Shown here in pieces: positions 44,064-51,320 of a DNA stretch of 64,000 nt. The notes below the pieces were generated by a model. It was not told the origin of the DNA, made no database searches, and saw nothing but the letters and a program-made list of their open reading frames with translations. This stretch comes from CALJTV01 sp036821185 (GTDB lineage Bacteria > Chloroflexota > Dehalococcoidia > GIF9 > UBA5629): contig DAISKD010000001.1 in the NCBI GenBank assembly GCA_036821185.1, positions 186,001 to 250,000 on the forward strand. Direction: 5' to 3'. Each line of letters opens with the position of its first letter. Position 1 is the first letter of the stretch. Both the position numbers and the translations under genes were made by a program.

Positions 44064-45410
44064 CTATCTCGCCGCCTTTCTCCTCACCGCCAGGTAGACC
44101 ACCAGCATTACCGCCAGCAAAATAGCGATCACAAGCCACCATTTGCTGGTGACCTCCGCCTCTTCCACTACCTCAAACTCGCCCATCAGCCCAGCCACCT
44201 CAACCTTATGTAAACCTGGCGCATAACCGCTGAGGACAAAGCTCACCTTCTCGATACCACCGGGTGGTAGCAATATCGTCCTCGCCTCGCGCACCTCGCC
44301 GTCCACCTTCAGCACCAGCCGGTATTCACCGCTCCTGCCGCCGGTGTTGGCCACCTCCACCGTGACCGTCACCTCACTTCCCCGCTGCACCCTGGTCGGC
44401 TCCACCACCAGCCTGGTCACCTGGAAACTGGCTGGGGCTGGCTCTGCCAGTCTAGCCAGTATGGCAAATGGGGTAAAGTGATTCACCATACCGTGCACTT
44501 TGCCCACCTCGGCAACCGCACCTGGCACCGGTTCCAGCGGCTGCCATCCTCTGGTGGCGTCATAATAGGCGATGGAAAGTTCAACGGCATTCTCCGGCAC
44601 CTGCGCCGGGTCATAGGACAAAAGGAGCCTGGCTGAAGGCGCGATGTTCACCGGAGACGGCTGTGACAGTGCAGTGGCATAAGCCCCAAACTCGTATATC
44701 CTCCCCACTATCATCATGCCCTCCGGCGATGGTAAATTCGCTGAGGCCTCACGGAACTTCAGCAGTTCCGGCACCCGGCCGTCAGCCAGCACCACCTTCG
44801 CACCTTTGTCAAGCTCAAAGGTGTGCTTGTCTGCAGGGTCTTTCGCCACCAGGACACTGGCAAGCTCACCTTCAATGCTCACCCTCACCGTAGCCACCCT
44901 GCCCAGCATGTCCACGCTCAGGGTCAGCGGATAATCGGTATAAGTGGCCGGCAGTCCACCGATACCTCCCCCTTCCGTGTAGCACAGCGTCCTGCCCAGC
45001 GGGCTGTTGGAAAGATGCGTCCACCGCCCTTCAATATCGACCGCCTTGATGGCAAAGAAATAATTGGTGCACGGTTCGAGACCGATGACGGTGACCCTCT
45101 CAGGATAGCCCGGCGGCTGCGGCGGCAGTCCAGCTACAGGAGTTGCCGACTGCCACCTCTCCTCACTATCGATGACCGAGCGCGAGTAGCGCAGGTCGTA
45201 CCGCAGCCACGGTCCACGGTTGCCGCTGAGACTGGGCGACGTCCAGACAATGGTGATGCCGGTGTAATTGGAGCCCTCCACCGCCAGGTCGGTAACTCTG
45301 GTATGGATCAGCGTGAACTTCCCGGTCAGCTTGCCATCAGCGTAGGTCTTCCCTGGAAGGAAACAGAACAAAAGGGCCAATGCGAAAACTGCTAGCCTGG
45401 AGCATTTCAT
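44064..45410 (-). CDS. Secreted membrane-anchored protein with fibronectin-like and CARDB/APHP-like domains
   Basis: 448 residues, function unknown. Signal peptide MKCSRLAVFALALLFCFLP... ends near YADG. Residues about 30-140 have a fibronectin-III pattern (WTSPSLSG, YDLRYS, NYFFAIKAVD). Residues about 320-415 are a CARDB-like adhesion domain (VEPTRVQRGSEVTVTVEVAN; LPPGGIEKVSFVLSG). One C-terminal transmembrane helix is followed by RRKAAR. It is the last gene of the minus-strand secreted block, 11 bases from the tRNA. It probably projects from the cell surface. Confidence 0.85.
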   Translation of the reverse strand: MKCSRLAVFALALLFCFLPGKTYADGKLTGKFTLIHTRVTDLAVEGSNYTGITIVWTSPSLSGNRGPWLRYDLRYSRSVIDSEERWQSATPVAGLPPQPPGYPERVTVIGLEPCTNYFFAIKAVDIEGRWTHLSNSPLGRTLCYTEGGGIGGLPATYTDYPLTLSVDMLGRVATVRVSIEGELASVLVAKDPADKHTFELDKGAKVVLADGRVPELLKFREASANLPSPEGMMIVGRIYEFGAYATALSQPSPVNIAPSARLLLSYDPAQVPENAVELSIAYYDATRGWQPLEPVPGAVAEVGKVHGMVNHFTPFAILARLAEPAPASFQVTRLVVEPTRVQRGSEVTVTVEVANTGGRSGEYRLVLKVDGEVREARTILLPPGGIEKVSFVLSGYAPGLHKVEVAGLMGEFEVVEEAEVTSKWWLVIAILLAVMLVVYLAVRRKAAR

Positions 45411-45433
45411 CCAACTGAAGAATTTCCGGTTGT

Positions 45434-46573
45434 TTAATAAGCCCGCCTTCGCGATAGCAGCACCAACACTATTACCAACACCACCACGCCGCCAGCGATA
45501 CCGCCGATGAGCAGCCAGTTAATGCCCCCCAGAGAAAGCCCACCGGTCAAATCGAGGACTTCCTCTTTGCTGCTGATATACAGCTTGCCTCCGATCCACA
45601 GCTCCAGCTTGAATACATATCTGGTGCTCTGCCATCCCTCTTTGGGGATGTAGTTATAACTTAAGCCGACCCTGCCCTTTTCCAGCGGGGCCAGGGTGAC
45701 CAGATTGATCTCGTCCAGGGCAGCACCGCCCTTGCTCACCTTCAATACCACCTTGCCCTCAGGGAACGGCTGGAACAAATTGTTCACCGTGTAGACGACT
45801 TCGGCAAATACCAGCTTCTTGGTCTCGACGGAATAGTTGGGCAGGACGCCAAAGCCCTCGAAGTAGACCGTCCTCACCTCCAAGGTTACCTTCTTCGCCT
45901 CATTGGCGGCAAGGCTGAAGCCCTGCTCCGCCAGCTTGCTCCCGGCCATATAGGCTTCGGCGATGTACTTGCCCGGTGCCACCCGCATCTTTAAATTGCC
46001 GGCATCCGATTGACCAAGGCTGACCTTGCCGCCGCTGGTCTCCCGGTACAGGACCACCCTTGCCGGCACCGGCGTGCCATCTGGCGATACGCTCATAACC
46101 TCCACCGATGCTGCCTCGCCGGTGACGGTCAGCCTGGCCGTCTGACCGGCAGCCCCGAGCAACTTGATGCCGGTCCCTTCCCGCTGCGCCTCGGCGGTGA
46201 CCCTGAGCCGGTACTCACCTGGCGCCACCGCCTCGCCCACCTTCACCCCCACGGTCACCTTCTTCTGTCCGCCGTTGGCCAGACGGAACTCGGACTCGGA
46301 GAGCAGCAGCTCCACCCCGGCGGGTGCCTCGGTGACCATCCTCACCGTGAGGTCTGAGCCGGTATTGTTGAACACCACCACGCAGACGTCCGGGGTCTCA
46401 AGGCTGGTGCCCTGCGGCAGCTTGAAGTCCTGGCGGTAGAAGCTCCCCGATAGCGCCAGGCCACCCTGAGCAGCGGCACCGGAGGGGAGAAGAAGGCTGA
46501 CAAAAAGAAGGGCAGCAAGGGGGGCAAGTGCCCTTGCCCCCCACTGCCCGGCATATCGCCGTACCTTTACCAT
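45434..46573 (-). CDS. Secreted membrane-anchored protein with NEW3-like Ig domain
   Basis: About 379 residues from the ATG at 46573 (the frame opens earlier, but the signal peptide starts here). Signal: basic region then LAPLAALLFVSLLLPSGAAAQ. An N-terminal Ig-like NEW3/COG1470-type domain (CVVVFNNTGSDLTVRMV; GEYRLRVTAEAQ) is followed by a carboxypeptidase-regulatory-like beta domain (TPVPARVVLYRE...GKYIAEAYMAG). The C-terminal transmembrane helix ends in SRRRAY. It has the same topology as the 44064 and 1133 products. No catalytic motif is seen. Confidence 0.82.
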   Translation of the reverse strand: MVKVRRYAGQWGARALAPLAALLFVSLLLPSGAAAQGGLALSGSFYRQDFKLPQGTSLETPDVCVVVFNNTGSDLTVRMVTEAPAGVELLLSESEFRLANGGQKKVTVGVKVGEAVAPGEYRLRVTAEAQREGTGIKLLGAAGQTARLTVTGEAASVEVMSVSPDGTPVPARVVLYRETSGGKVSLGQSDAGNLKMRVAPGKYIAEAYMAGSKLAEQGFSLAANEAKKVTLEVRTVYFEGFGVLPNYSVETKKLVFAEVVYTVNNLFQPFPEGKVVLKVSKGGAALDEINLVTLAPLEKGRVGLSYNYIPKEGWQSTRYVFKLELWIGGKLYISSKEEVLDLTGGLSLGGINWLLIGGIAGGVVVLVIVLVLLSRRRAY

Positions 46574-46659
46574 AGCACTAATCCTACCACATCGGTGCCC
46601 GCTCTGGCAATACCCCGGCGGCAAAACTAGCTAAAAATCTTTGTGCCCTGTTGCTCTCC

Positions 46660-47679
46660 TTAATCGCCGTTGGCGATACCATAATAGATGGCACCGCTGT
46701 AGACATCGGGCTCGAACTCCTCGCTCAACGACAGCCACAGCGTGTTGGTTGGGACCGTAGTGCCATTCTCGACAGTCTGGTTGCGAGTGCGTATATTCTT
46801 ATTCTCGCTCTTCTTCACCCAGACAGCAGAACTCAGGACGTTTTCATCATTGGCTTTCAAGGCGAACTCGTTAGCACCCGTAGGCGGCTCTTCCTCGTCC
46901 TCGTCAAGCACAGCAGCATCGGTGCCGCTAACCTCGCCATCCCAGTCCTCGCCCCTGATGGTCGCATTATACTCGCCATTGGCAATATAGGTGACCTCGA
47001 TGTTGGTCTTCGGGTTAGGAGGATCGTCTGTAAACATCAGGCCCGGGTCGACCTCACCCCAGTCCACTATCAGGCCTGAGGCTATGATGACCTCGCCGTA
47101 GAAGTTCATAGCCTTGTCCCGGACATATGCGGGGGCACCCGTCTTATTATTTTTGTTGGTCGCCGTCCCCTTGCCATCCCAGTCAGCCGGGTCATCGGTC
47201 TCGGTAGCCACCTTGCCCGGTATGAAGGCGAACACCCAGTCTCCGGAAGTTACGTCCAGGTTTACCGGTCGTTGGCAATTATCGCTGACTATAAGCCACG
47301 TGGTGGAGCCACCGGCATCTATGGACCAGCTATCGGGTGGTCCGGCGGTCCATGTCAGAATGGCGCATGTCTGGGGGTCCGAGGGTCCCGGCTCGCCATC
47401 ATCACCGGTAGCGTCGTAGTAAATATATACCTTCACCTCTTTCAGGTGCTTGAGCTTGCTGATCAGCTCGACTGTGGCCCTGGCATAGTACTCCACCTGC
47501 GGGTCCATGGCCTCGGCAACCTGTGTGCACTCTAGGTCTTCATAAATTTGCAGTGCGGTCACACTAGGCGCCGCCGCTGGAACGGTGAACTTGCCGGTAA
47601 CATCAGCCGCCTGGGTGTAAGCCAGAGGCAGCAGACACAGCAGTAACGCCACGGATACTAATAGACCAAGCCTTTTCAT
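46660..47679 (-). CDS. Secreted protein of unknown function (paralogue of the 49371 product)
   Basis: 339 residues. Signal peptide MKRLGLLVSVALLLCLLPLAYTQAA. The mature part matches the protein encoded at 49371-50507 throughout: QTCAIL, SWSIDAG, GDWVFAFIPGKVATE, DWGEVDPGLMF, ANDENVLSS and the C-terminal WLSLSEEF...YSGAIYYGI. No membrane anchor. The C-terminus resembles beta-sandwich domains of surface-layer-like proteins. AAGGAGG is 12 bases upstream of the ATG. It is expressed behind a long structured leader. Confidence 0.83.
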   Translation of the reverse strand: MKRLGLLVSVALLLCLLPLAYTQAADVTGKFTVPAAAPSVTALQIYEDLECTQVAEAMDPQVEYYARATVELISKLKHLKEVKVYIYYDATGDDGEPGPSDPQTCAILTWTAGPPDSWSIDAGGSTTWLIVSDNCQRPVNLDVTSGDWVFAFIPGKVATETDDPADWDGKGTATNKNNKTGAPAYVRDKAMNFYGEVIIASGLIVDWGEVDPGLMFTDDPPNPKTNIEVTYIANGEYNATIRGEDWDGEVSGTDAAVLDEDEEEPPTGANEFALKANDENVLSSAVWVKKSENKNIRTRNQTVENGTTVPTNTLWLSLSEEFEPDVYSGAIYYGIANGD

Positions 47680-48018
47680 CTGTTAAATACGACCTCCTTG
47701 CTAAAGCGTTTTGTGTCTTGTCCTGTGTTTTCACGGTTTGATAACTAGCCTTCCTTGACCTGCAACATCACCTCCTTGCTTAAAAATTATAAAAAGAAAA
47801 CCGACCCGCTTCGGGTCGGTCTCACTACTTGCTCCACACCAGCCAAGTGACCGGATTACAGCTGATGCTTCATCGCTCCCCGACATAGACCGGCTGCTGT
47901 CAGACTTTTACTACCCTTCCTTTTATCTCTCCTCCGGCACTCCTGTATAACCAGCGTAGCTTGTTTTATAGTATACCACATCTGTCAAGCCCCCTCTATA
48001 GGGGTAGGCTTAAGGCTG
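47680..48018 (-). other. Long 5' region with structured element, terminator and second Shine-Dalgarno
   Basis: Minus-strand order: TTGACA (47983-47988) with TATACT/TATAAA nearby at non-standard spacing; a stretch able to form several helices (47823-47892); an intrinsic terminator (47799-47820); a perfect AAGGAGG followed by ATG and seven codons ending at 47745; then the true Shine-Dalgarno of the secreted-protein gene. No other gene is seen. Confidence 0.5.
47791..47820 (-). terminator. Intrinsic terminator between the subtilase and the secreted-protein gene
   Basis: ACCGACCCG/CGGGTCGGT is a 9-bp perfect stem with a 3-base loop, followed on the minus strand by TTTTCTTTTT. It lies 200 bases after the subtilase stop, so it may either end that transcript or attenuate the downstream gene. 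Confidence 0.85.
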
Positions 48019-49026
48019 CTATTTTGCTCTGCCGAACCTCTCCATCGCCTTAACGGCGTTGATGCGCCCTTTGACACCATAAAGCAATGGGTCACAACCG
48101 GACTCGATGGCGGTGCGCACCACCTCATTAGCCCAGCCGCTGCCGTCTTTATTAGCTACGCTGAACAGGAGCCCGGCCAGACCTGAGGCGTGCGCCGCCG
48201 CCATCGAGGTGCCGCTAAGCGCCTGGTATTTGTTACCAGGCAGCGTGGAATAAATCGAAACTCCCGGGGCGGCCACCTGTACCCAGTCACCCCTGCCCGA
48301 CCATAGGGCCACTTCATCACGACCATCAGTAGCCGCCACTGCCAGGCATCTTTCATAACATGCTGGATAGGTGAGGCGATTGCCCAGGTAGTTCCCGGAA
48401 GACGCCACCAGCAGGGCCCCTTTGCTCCAGGCATAGTCCACGGCACGTTCGACTTCCGCCGACGGTTCCAGAAGGTACAGGCTCATATTTATCACCCTGG
48501 CACCATGGTCAACAGCCCAGATAATCCCCTTCGCCAGCGCTCCGGCGGTCACCCAGCCGCCATCATCAGCCACCTTAACATTGAGCAGCCGACAATCGTA
48601 TGCCATTCCAGCAATGCCCAGCCCGTTGTTCGCCATCGCCGCAATAATGCCGGCAACATGGGTACCGTGTCCGTAAACATCGTCGGTAGTGGCACTCGTG
48701 GTGAAGTTCACCCTGCCAACTACCTTACCTTGCAGGTCCTCATGCTGCTCATCGATGCCCGTGTCCAGGACAGCGATGATGATACCGGAATCCCCTGAAG
48801 TCACCTGCCACGCCTCGGGCACCCTTGTCTTGAGGAAAGACCACTGCATGGCGGAGGAGATGTCATTAGAGATTGTTGGGACCGACGCAGTTGCTCTCCA
48901 CCACCCATCGGGGACAACCGCTACCCTGCCGGCGATGTTACCCCCACCGGGCACCTGGAGGACAACCCCTCCAGACAACAGGGGCGCCATCGACAACAGC
49001 AACCAAATACAAACTAACTTTTTCAT
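48019..49026 (-). CDS. Secreted subtilisin-like serine protease (S8)
   Basis: 335 residues. Signal peptide in the first 20 residues. The triad is complete: Asp88 in VLDTGID, His120 in GHGTHVAG, Ser274 in SGTSMAA; the oxyanion Asn is in ASSGN (about 212). A short prodomain-like segment precedes the catalytic domain. It sits between the two paralogous secreted proteins and may process surface proteins; this is inference. GGAG is directly next to the ATG, so translation initiation may be weak. Confidence 0.95.
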   Translation of the reverse strand: MKKLVCIWLLLSMAPLLSGGVVLQVPGGGNIAGRVAVVPDGWWRATASVPTISNDISSAMQWSFLKTRVPEAWQVTSGDSGIIIAVLDTGIDEQHEDLQGKVVGRVNFTTSATTDDVYGHGTHVAGIIAAMANNGLGIAGMAYDCRLLNVKVADDGGWVTAGALAKGIIWAVDHGARVINMSLYLLEPSAEVERAVDYAWSKGALLVASSGNYLGNRLTYPACYERCLAVAATDGRDEVALWSGRGDWVQVAAPGVSIYSTLPGNKYQALSGTSMAAAHASGLAGLLFSVANKDGSGWANEVVRTAIESGCDPLLYGVKGRINAVKAMERFGRAK

Positions 49027-49370
49027 CTCCGATCACCAAAGACAGTGTAGAACCCACTAGCTGGTCTTCGAATCACCCGTGGGTAACGTTTTCAGACCAC
49101 AAATTGGTCTCACTCGTGCTGCAATATGGAGAAGCCACCCGCCGGTCATGGTCAGCGGCAACGTACTGCTGCCACCTGTTAGTAACCGCCCCACGTCCCA
49201 TCTATGTGGTAAGTTGGTAATACGCTGCCTTGGGAAAGAACTCCTAGACTCGCGGGCGGCAAAGCGTAAATGTACTGATTACGTAAAGTCTATCTTGACA
49301 GTGAGGGGCCACTATGTCATATTATCGGCATACTAAAGGTAAAGCGTCCGGCACAAGGTGGTCGAGTACT
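49027..49370. other. Intergenic region between divergent subtilase and secreted-protein genes
   Basis: Apart from the plus-strand promoter at 49295-49323 I see no gene, repeat or clear hairpin. The first 200 bases are featureless. Confidence 0.6.
49295..49323 (+). promoter_or_regulatory. Promoter of the secreted-protein gene at 49371
   Basis: A perfect TTGACA, a 17-base spacer and CATATT. The expected start near 49330 lies upstream of ATG 49371 and downstream of an earlier in-frame ATG at 49314, which supports 49371 as the start. Confidence 0.6.
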
Positions 49371-50507
49371 ATGAGACGACTTGTCAGCAGGGAGACAGCC
49401 GTACTGGCCCTGTTGGTGGTAATGGTATGCCTAATGCTGGTACTGCCCCTGGGTACACCGGACGGTGGTTGCTGGCAGCAGGGCACTGTGCTGGCGGGCG
49501 TAATCCCGGTCGGTCTGAGTCCAGGGGCAACACCCAACACGGATAACACCAGTGACAACACCACCGAAAAGCAAGCGACCGAGCCCGCGGCAATAGACGA
49601 GGGCACAGCCCTAGGAAGGCCCAGACCCGAAATACAGTCTGTAGAGATCTATATCGACCCGGGCTGCACCCAGCCCGCCACCAGTTTGACACCCCAGGTC
49701 ACCTATTACGCTAGGGTGGACATAGAAATGAAAATGGGCAACCAGCTCTCACACCTCAGGGAGGTGAGGGTGACCATTTTTTACGATTCCGCCGGCACCA
49801 ACCCACCACCACCTCCAACGGGCAATACCCAGACCTGTGGAATACTCCTGTGTAACATTGACAGGCCGCCTCTCTGGGGCATTGACGCTGGCAACCCTAC
49901 AAGCTGGCAAATCCTGCCCGCCGAAAGCAGGCAGCCGGACCTGCGCCGGAAGTCGGGCAGCTGGATATTCGCCTTCAAGCCGGGCAAAGTAGCTACAGAA
50001 AGCGTGCCGCCAGCTAACTGGGACGTCTGCGCTAAGGCCACGACCAAGCTTGGCATGTGGGACGAGCTGTGTATTCGAAATAAGATGATGAACTGGTACG
50101 GTGAATTAAGCTTTAGCACCACTCTGCTGGACTGGGGAGAAGTGCAGCCGGGCCTAAAGTTCGAGGACACGCCGCCAAACCCACAAAGTCTGACAGCCGT
50201 CTACATAGCAAACGGAGACTACGGCGTGGACATTAAGTCAAACGACTGGACGGGACAAGCCACAGTGGTATATCTGGACGAGAGCGGTGGCAATCCACCT
50301 GCCGGAGAGCTGCAATTCGCTCTGAGAGCAGGAAACCCCGGGAATGCCATCACCATCAGGAAAGAATATACCCGGTTACACCAAGGCACCCAGACGGCAG
50401 AAACAGGTGTAACAAGTAACAACGCTTTCTGGCTGTCCCTTAGCCAGTCAGACTTTCCCTCCGAGACTTACAGCGGCACCATATACTACCGTATCACAGA
50501 GAGATAG
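49371..50507 (+). CDS. Secreted protein of unknown function (paralogue of the 46660 product)
   Basis: About 378 residues from ATG 49371 (AGGTGG nine bases upstream). Signal: MRRLVSRETAVLALLVVMVC and further hydrophobic residues. After a Thr/Asp-rich linker (about 45-75) the mature domain parallels the 46660 product: QTCGILL, WGIDAGNPTSW, GSWIFAFKPGKVATE, DWGEVQPGLKF, FWLSLSQSDF and YSGTIYYRITER. It carries several Cys residues that the paralogue lacks. It is divergent from the subtilase. Confidence 0.83.
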   Translation: MRRLVSRETAVLALLVVMVCLMLVLPLGTPDGGCWQQGTVLAGVIPVGLSPGATPNTDNTSDNTTEKQATEPAAIDEGTALGRPRPEIQSVEIYIDPGCTQPATSLTPQVTYYARVDIEMKMGNQLSHLREVRVTIFYDSAGTNPPPPPTGNTQTCGILLCNIDRPPLWGIDAGNPTSWQILPAESRQPDLRRKSGSWIFAFKPGKVATESVPPANWDVCAKATTKLGMWDELCIRNKMMNWYGELSFSTTLLDWGEVQPGLKFEDTPPNPQSLTAVYIANGDYGVDIKSNDWTGQATVVYLDESGGNPPAGELQFALRAGNPGNAITIRKEYTRLHQGTQTAETGVTSNNAFWLSLSQSDFPSETYSGTIYYRITER

Positions 50508-50535
50508 TACCGTTTTGCCCCGGCAACTGACAGCG

Positions 50536-51045
50536 CTATTCCTTTGTTGTTACCTTGAAAGATGAGACGATGACGGGGAAGGGGTACTTGCTGTACAGCT
50601 CTTTCTCAGCCAGCGTGTCTATCTTGTAAACGCGGCCCCGGACCTGCTTGAAAAAAGCCTCGCCGTGAAAAGTGCCATAATATTCGGTCTCATATTCATA
50701 AGCCAGGTACCAGTCCCAGAATTTATCGCCAGATGGTTTATTTTCCAACATCGCCACCTCTTTGTACGCAGTGCCTATCGACATGAGCCAGCGCTGCGCC
50801 ACATCTCGGGCTGACAACCCCTCCACGACATCGATCCTGAAGGAGCCTTTCTTCGATGGGGCTGTGCCCACACAGACCTTGCCATCGGTGCTTACCTCCA
50901 GCTTCCAGCTATATGGGTACCGGACGGTATAACCCCATTCTTCGTTCTTGTAATCGATAAGTCCCCGCGTGCCACAGGCACCGAGAACAAACGCCGACAG
51001 GACTACAACCAGCATCAGAGGTATCAACAACCTGCAGTGTCTCAC
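50536..51045 (-). CDS. Lipoprotein with PsbP-like domain
   Basis: 169 residues from a GTG with AAGGAGG 5 bases upstream. The lipobox VLGAC is at about residues 20-24. The mature start YKNEEWGYTVRYPYSWKLEV is the pattern of PsbP/MOG1-like small lipoproteins; the function of bacterial members is largely unknown. Convergent with the secreted-protein gene and divergent from the DAHP-synthase leader. Confidence 0.82.
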   Translation of the reverse strand: MRHCRLLIPLMLVVVLSAFVLGACGTRGLIDYKNEEWGYTVRYPYSWKLEVSTDGKVCVGTAPSKKGSFRIDVVEGLSARDVAQRWLMSIGTAYKEVAMLENKPSGDKFWDWYLAYEYETEYYGTFHGEAFFKQVRGRVYKIDTLAEKELYSKYPFPVIVSSFKVTTKE

Positions 51046-51075
51046 TTAGACCTCCTTATCATGATCCGGAACAGA

Positions 51076-51081
51076 ATTATA
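51076..51081 (-). promoter_or_regulatory. Extended -10 promoter of the lipoprotein gene
   Basis: TGG-TATAAT on the minus strand, 30 bases before the GTG start; no clear -35. Confidence 0.45.
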
Positions 51082-51119
51082 CCAGAAACGCCGTATCCAT
51101 TGCCCCGTCACTGCAACAG

Positions 51120-51148
51120 TTGACAAATAGCCCTCGATGTGCTAAATT
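51120..51148 (+). promoter_or_regulatory. Promoter of the DAHP synthase leader
   Basis: A perfect TTGACA, a 17-base spacer and TAAATT. The start site is expected at about 51155, only a few bases before the leader ATG at 51158. Confidence 0.65.
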
Positions 51149-51157
51149 GCATTTAAC

Positions 51158-51238
51158 ATGGCTGATATGCGTTACCAGGTCTGGTTTAGCTTCTGGTTTA
51201 GCCCGCCTATCCCCGGGCCTGGGAGGGCGTCAGCCTAG
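51158..51238 (+). CDS. Aromatic-rich attenuator leader peptide of DAHP synthase
   Basis: 26 codons, too short for routine gene calling. The reading frame begins MADMRYQVWFSFWFS and ends in a Pro/Gly-rich stretch and TAG. Two Trp, four Phe... counted in order: Tyr, Trp, Phe, Phe, Trp, Phe are packed into codons 6-14, which is far from chance for a 26-codon frame. The codons sit directly before the first helix of the attenuator. No Shine-Dalgarno is visible; the ATG is close to the expected transcript start, so initiation may be leaderless. A second in-frame ATG is at 51167. In the list above there are two Trp, three Phe and one Tyr. Confidence 0.75.
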   Translation: MADMRYQVWFSFWFSPPIPGPGRASA

Positions 51239-51301
51239 CATATCTTAGTAGCCAGCAATTATGAAAAGAACCCTCCTAGGCAGGAGGGTTCTTAGTTTTT
51301 T
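51204..51301 (+). promoter_or_regulatory. Ribosome-dependent transcription attenuator upstream of DAHP synthase
   Basis: Four strands can be paired. Strand 1 (51204-51213) pairs with 51221-51229 to form a pause hairpin. Strand 2 (51218-51227, CCTGGGAGGG) pairs over 10 bp with strand 3 (51271-51280, CCCTCCTAGG) as antiterminator. Strand 3 region AAGAACCCTCCT (51266-51277) pairs over 12 bp with strand 4 AGGAGGGTTCTT (51282-51293), followed by AGTTTTTT, as terminator. A ribosome stalled on the Trp/Phe codons would cover strand 1 and favour the antiterminator; one that reaches the stop codon at 51238 would cover strand 2 and favour termination. Confidence 0.85.
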
Positions 51302-51320
51302 ACCCAAGAGGAGGCAGAAG

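Noticed and set aside
47700..47780. GEMM-like ACACAGGACAAG/ACAAAACGC sequence in the secreted-protein leader
   Set aside because: The two pieces are adjacent with no hairpin between them, so the resemblance is superficial.
49314..49370. ATG 49314 as start of the secreted protein
   Set aside because: It lies four bases upstream of the predicted -10 box, and the signal peptide begins at ATG 49371.
51261..51320. ATG 51261 as DAHP synthase start
   Set aside because: The extra 20 codons are the terminator hairpin; ATG 51321 has a strong ribosome site.
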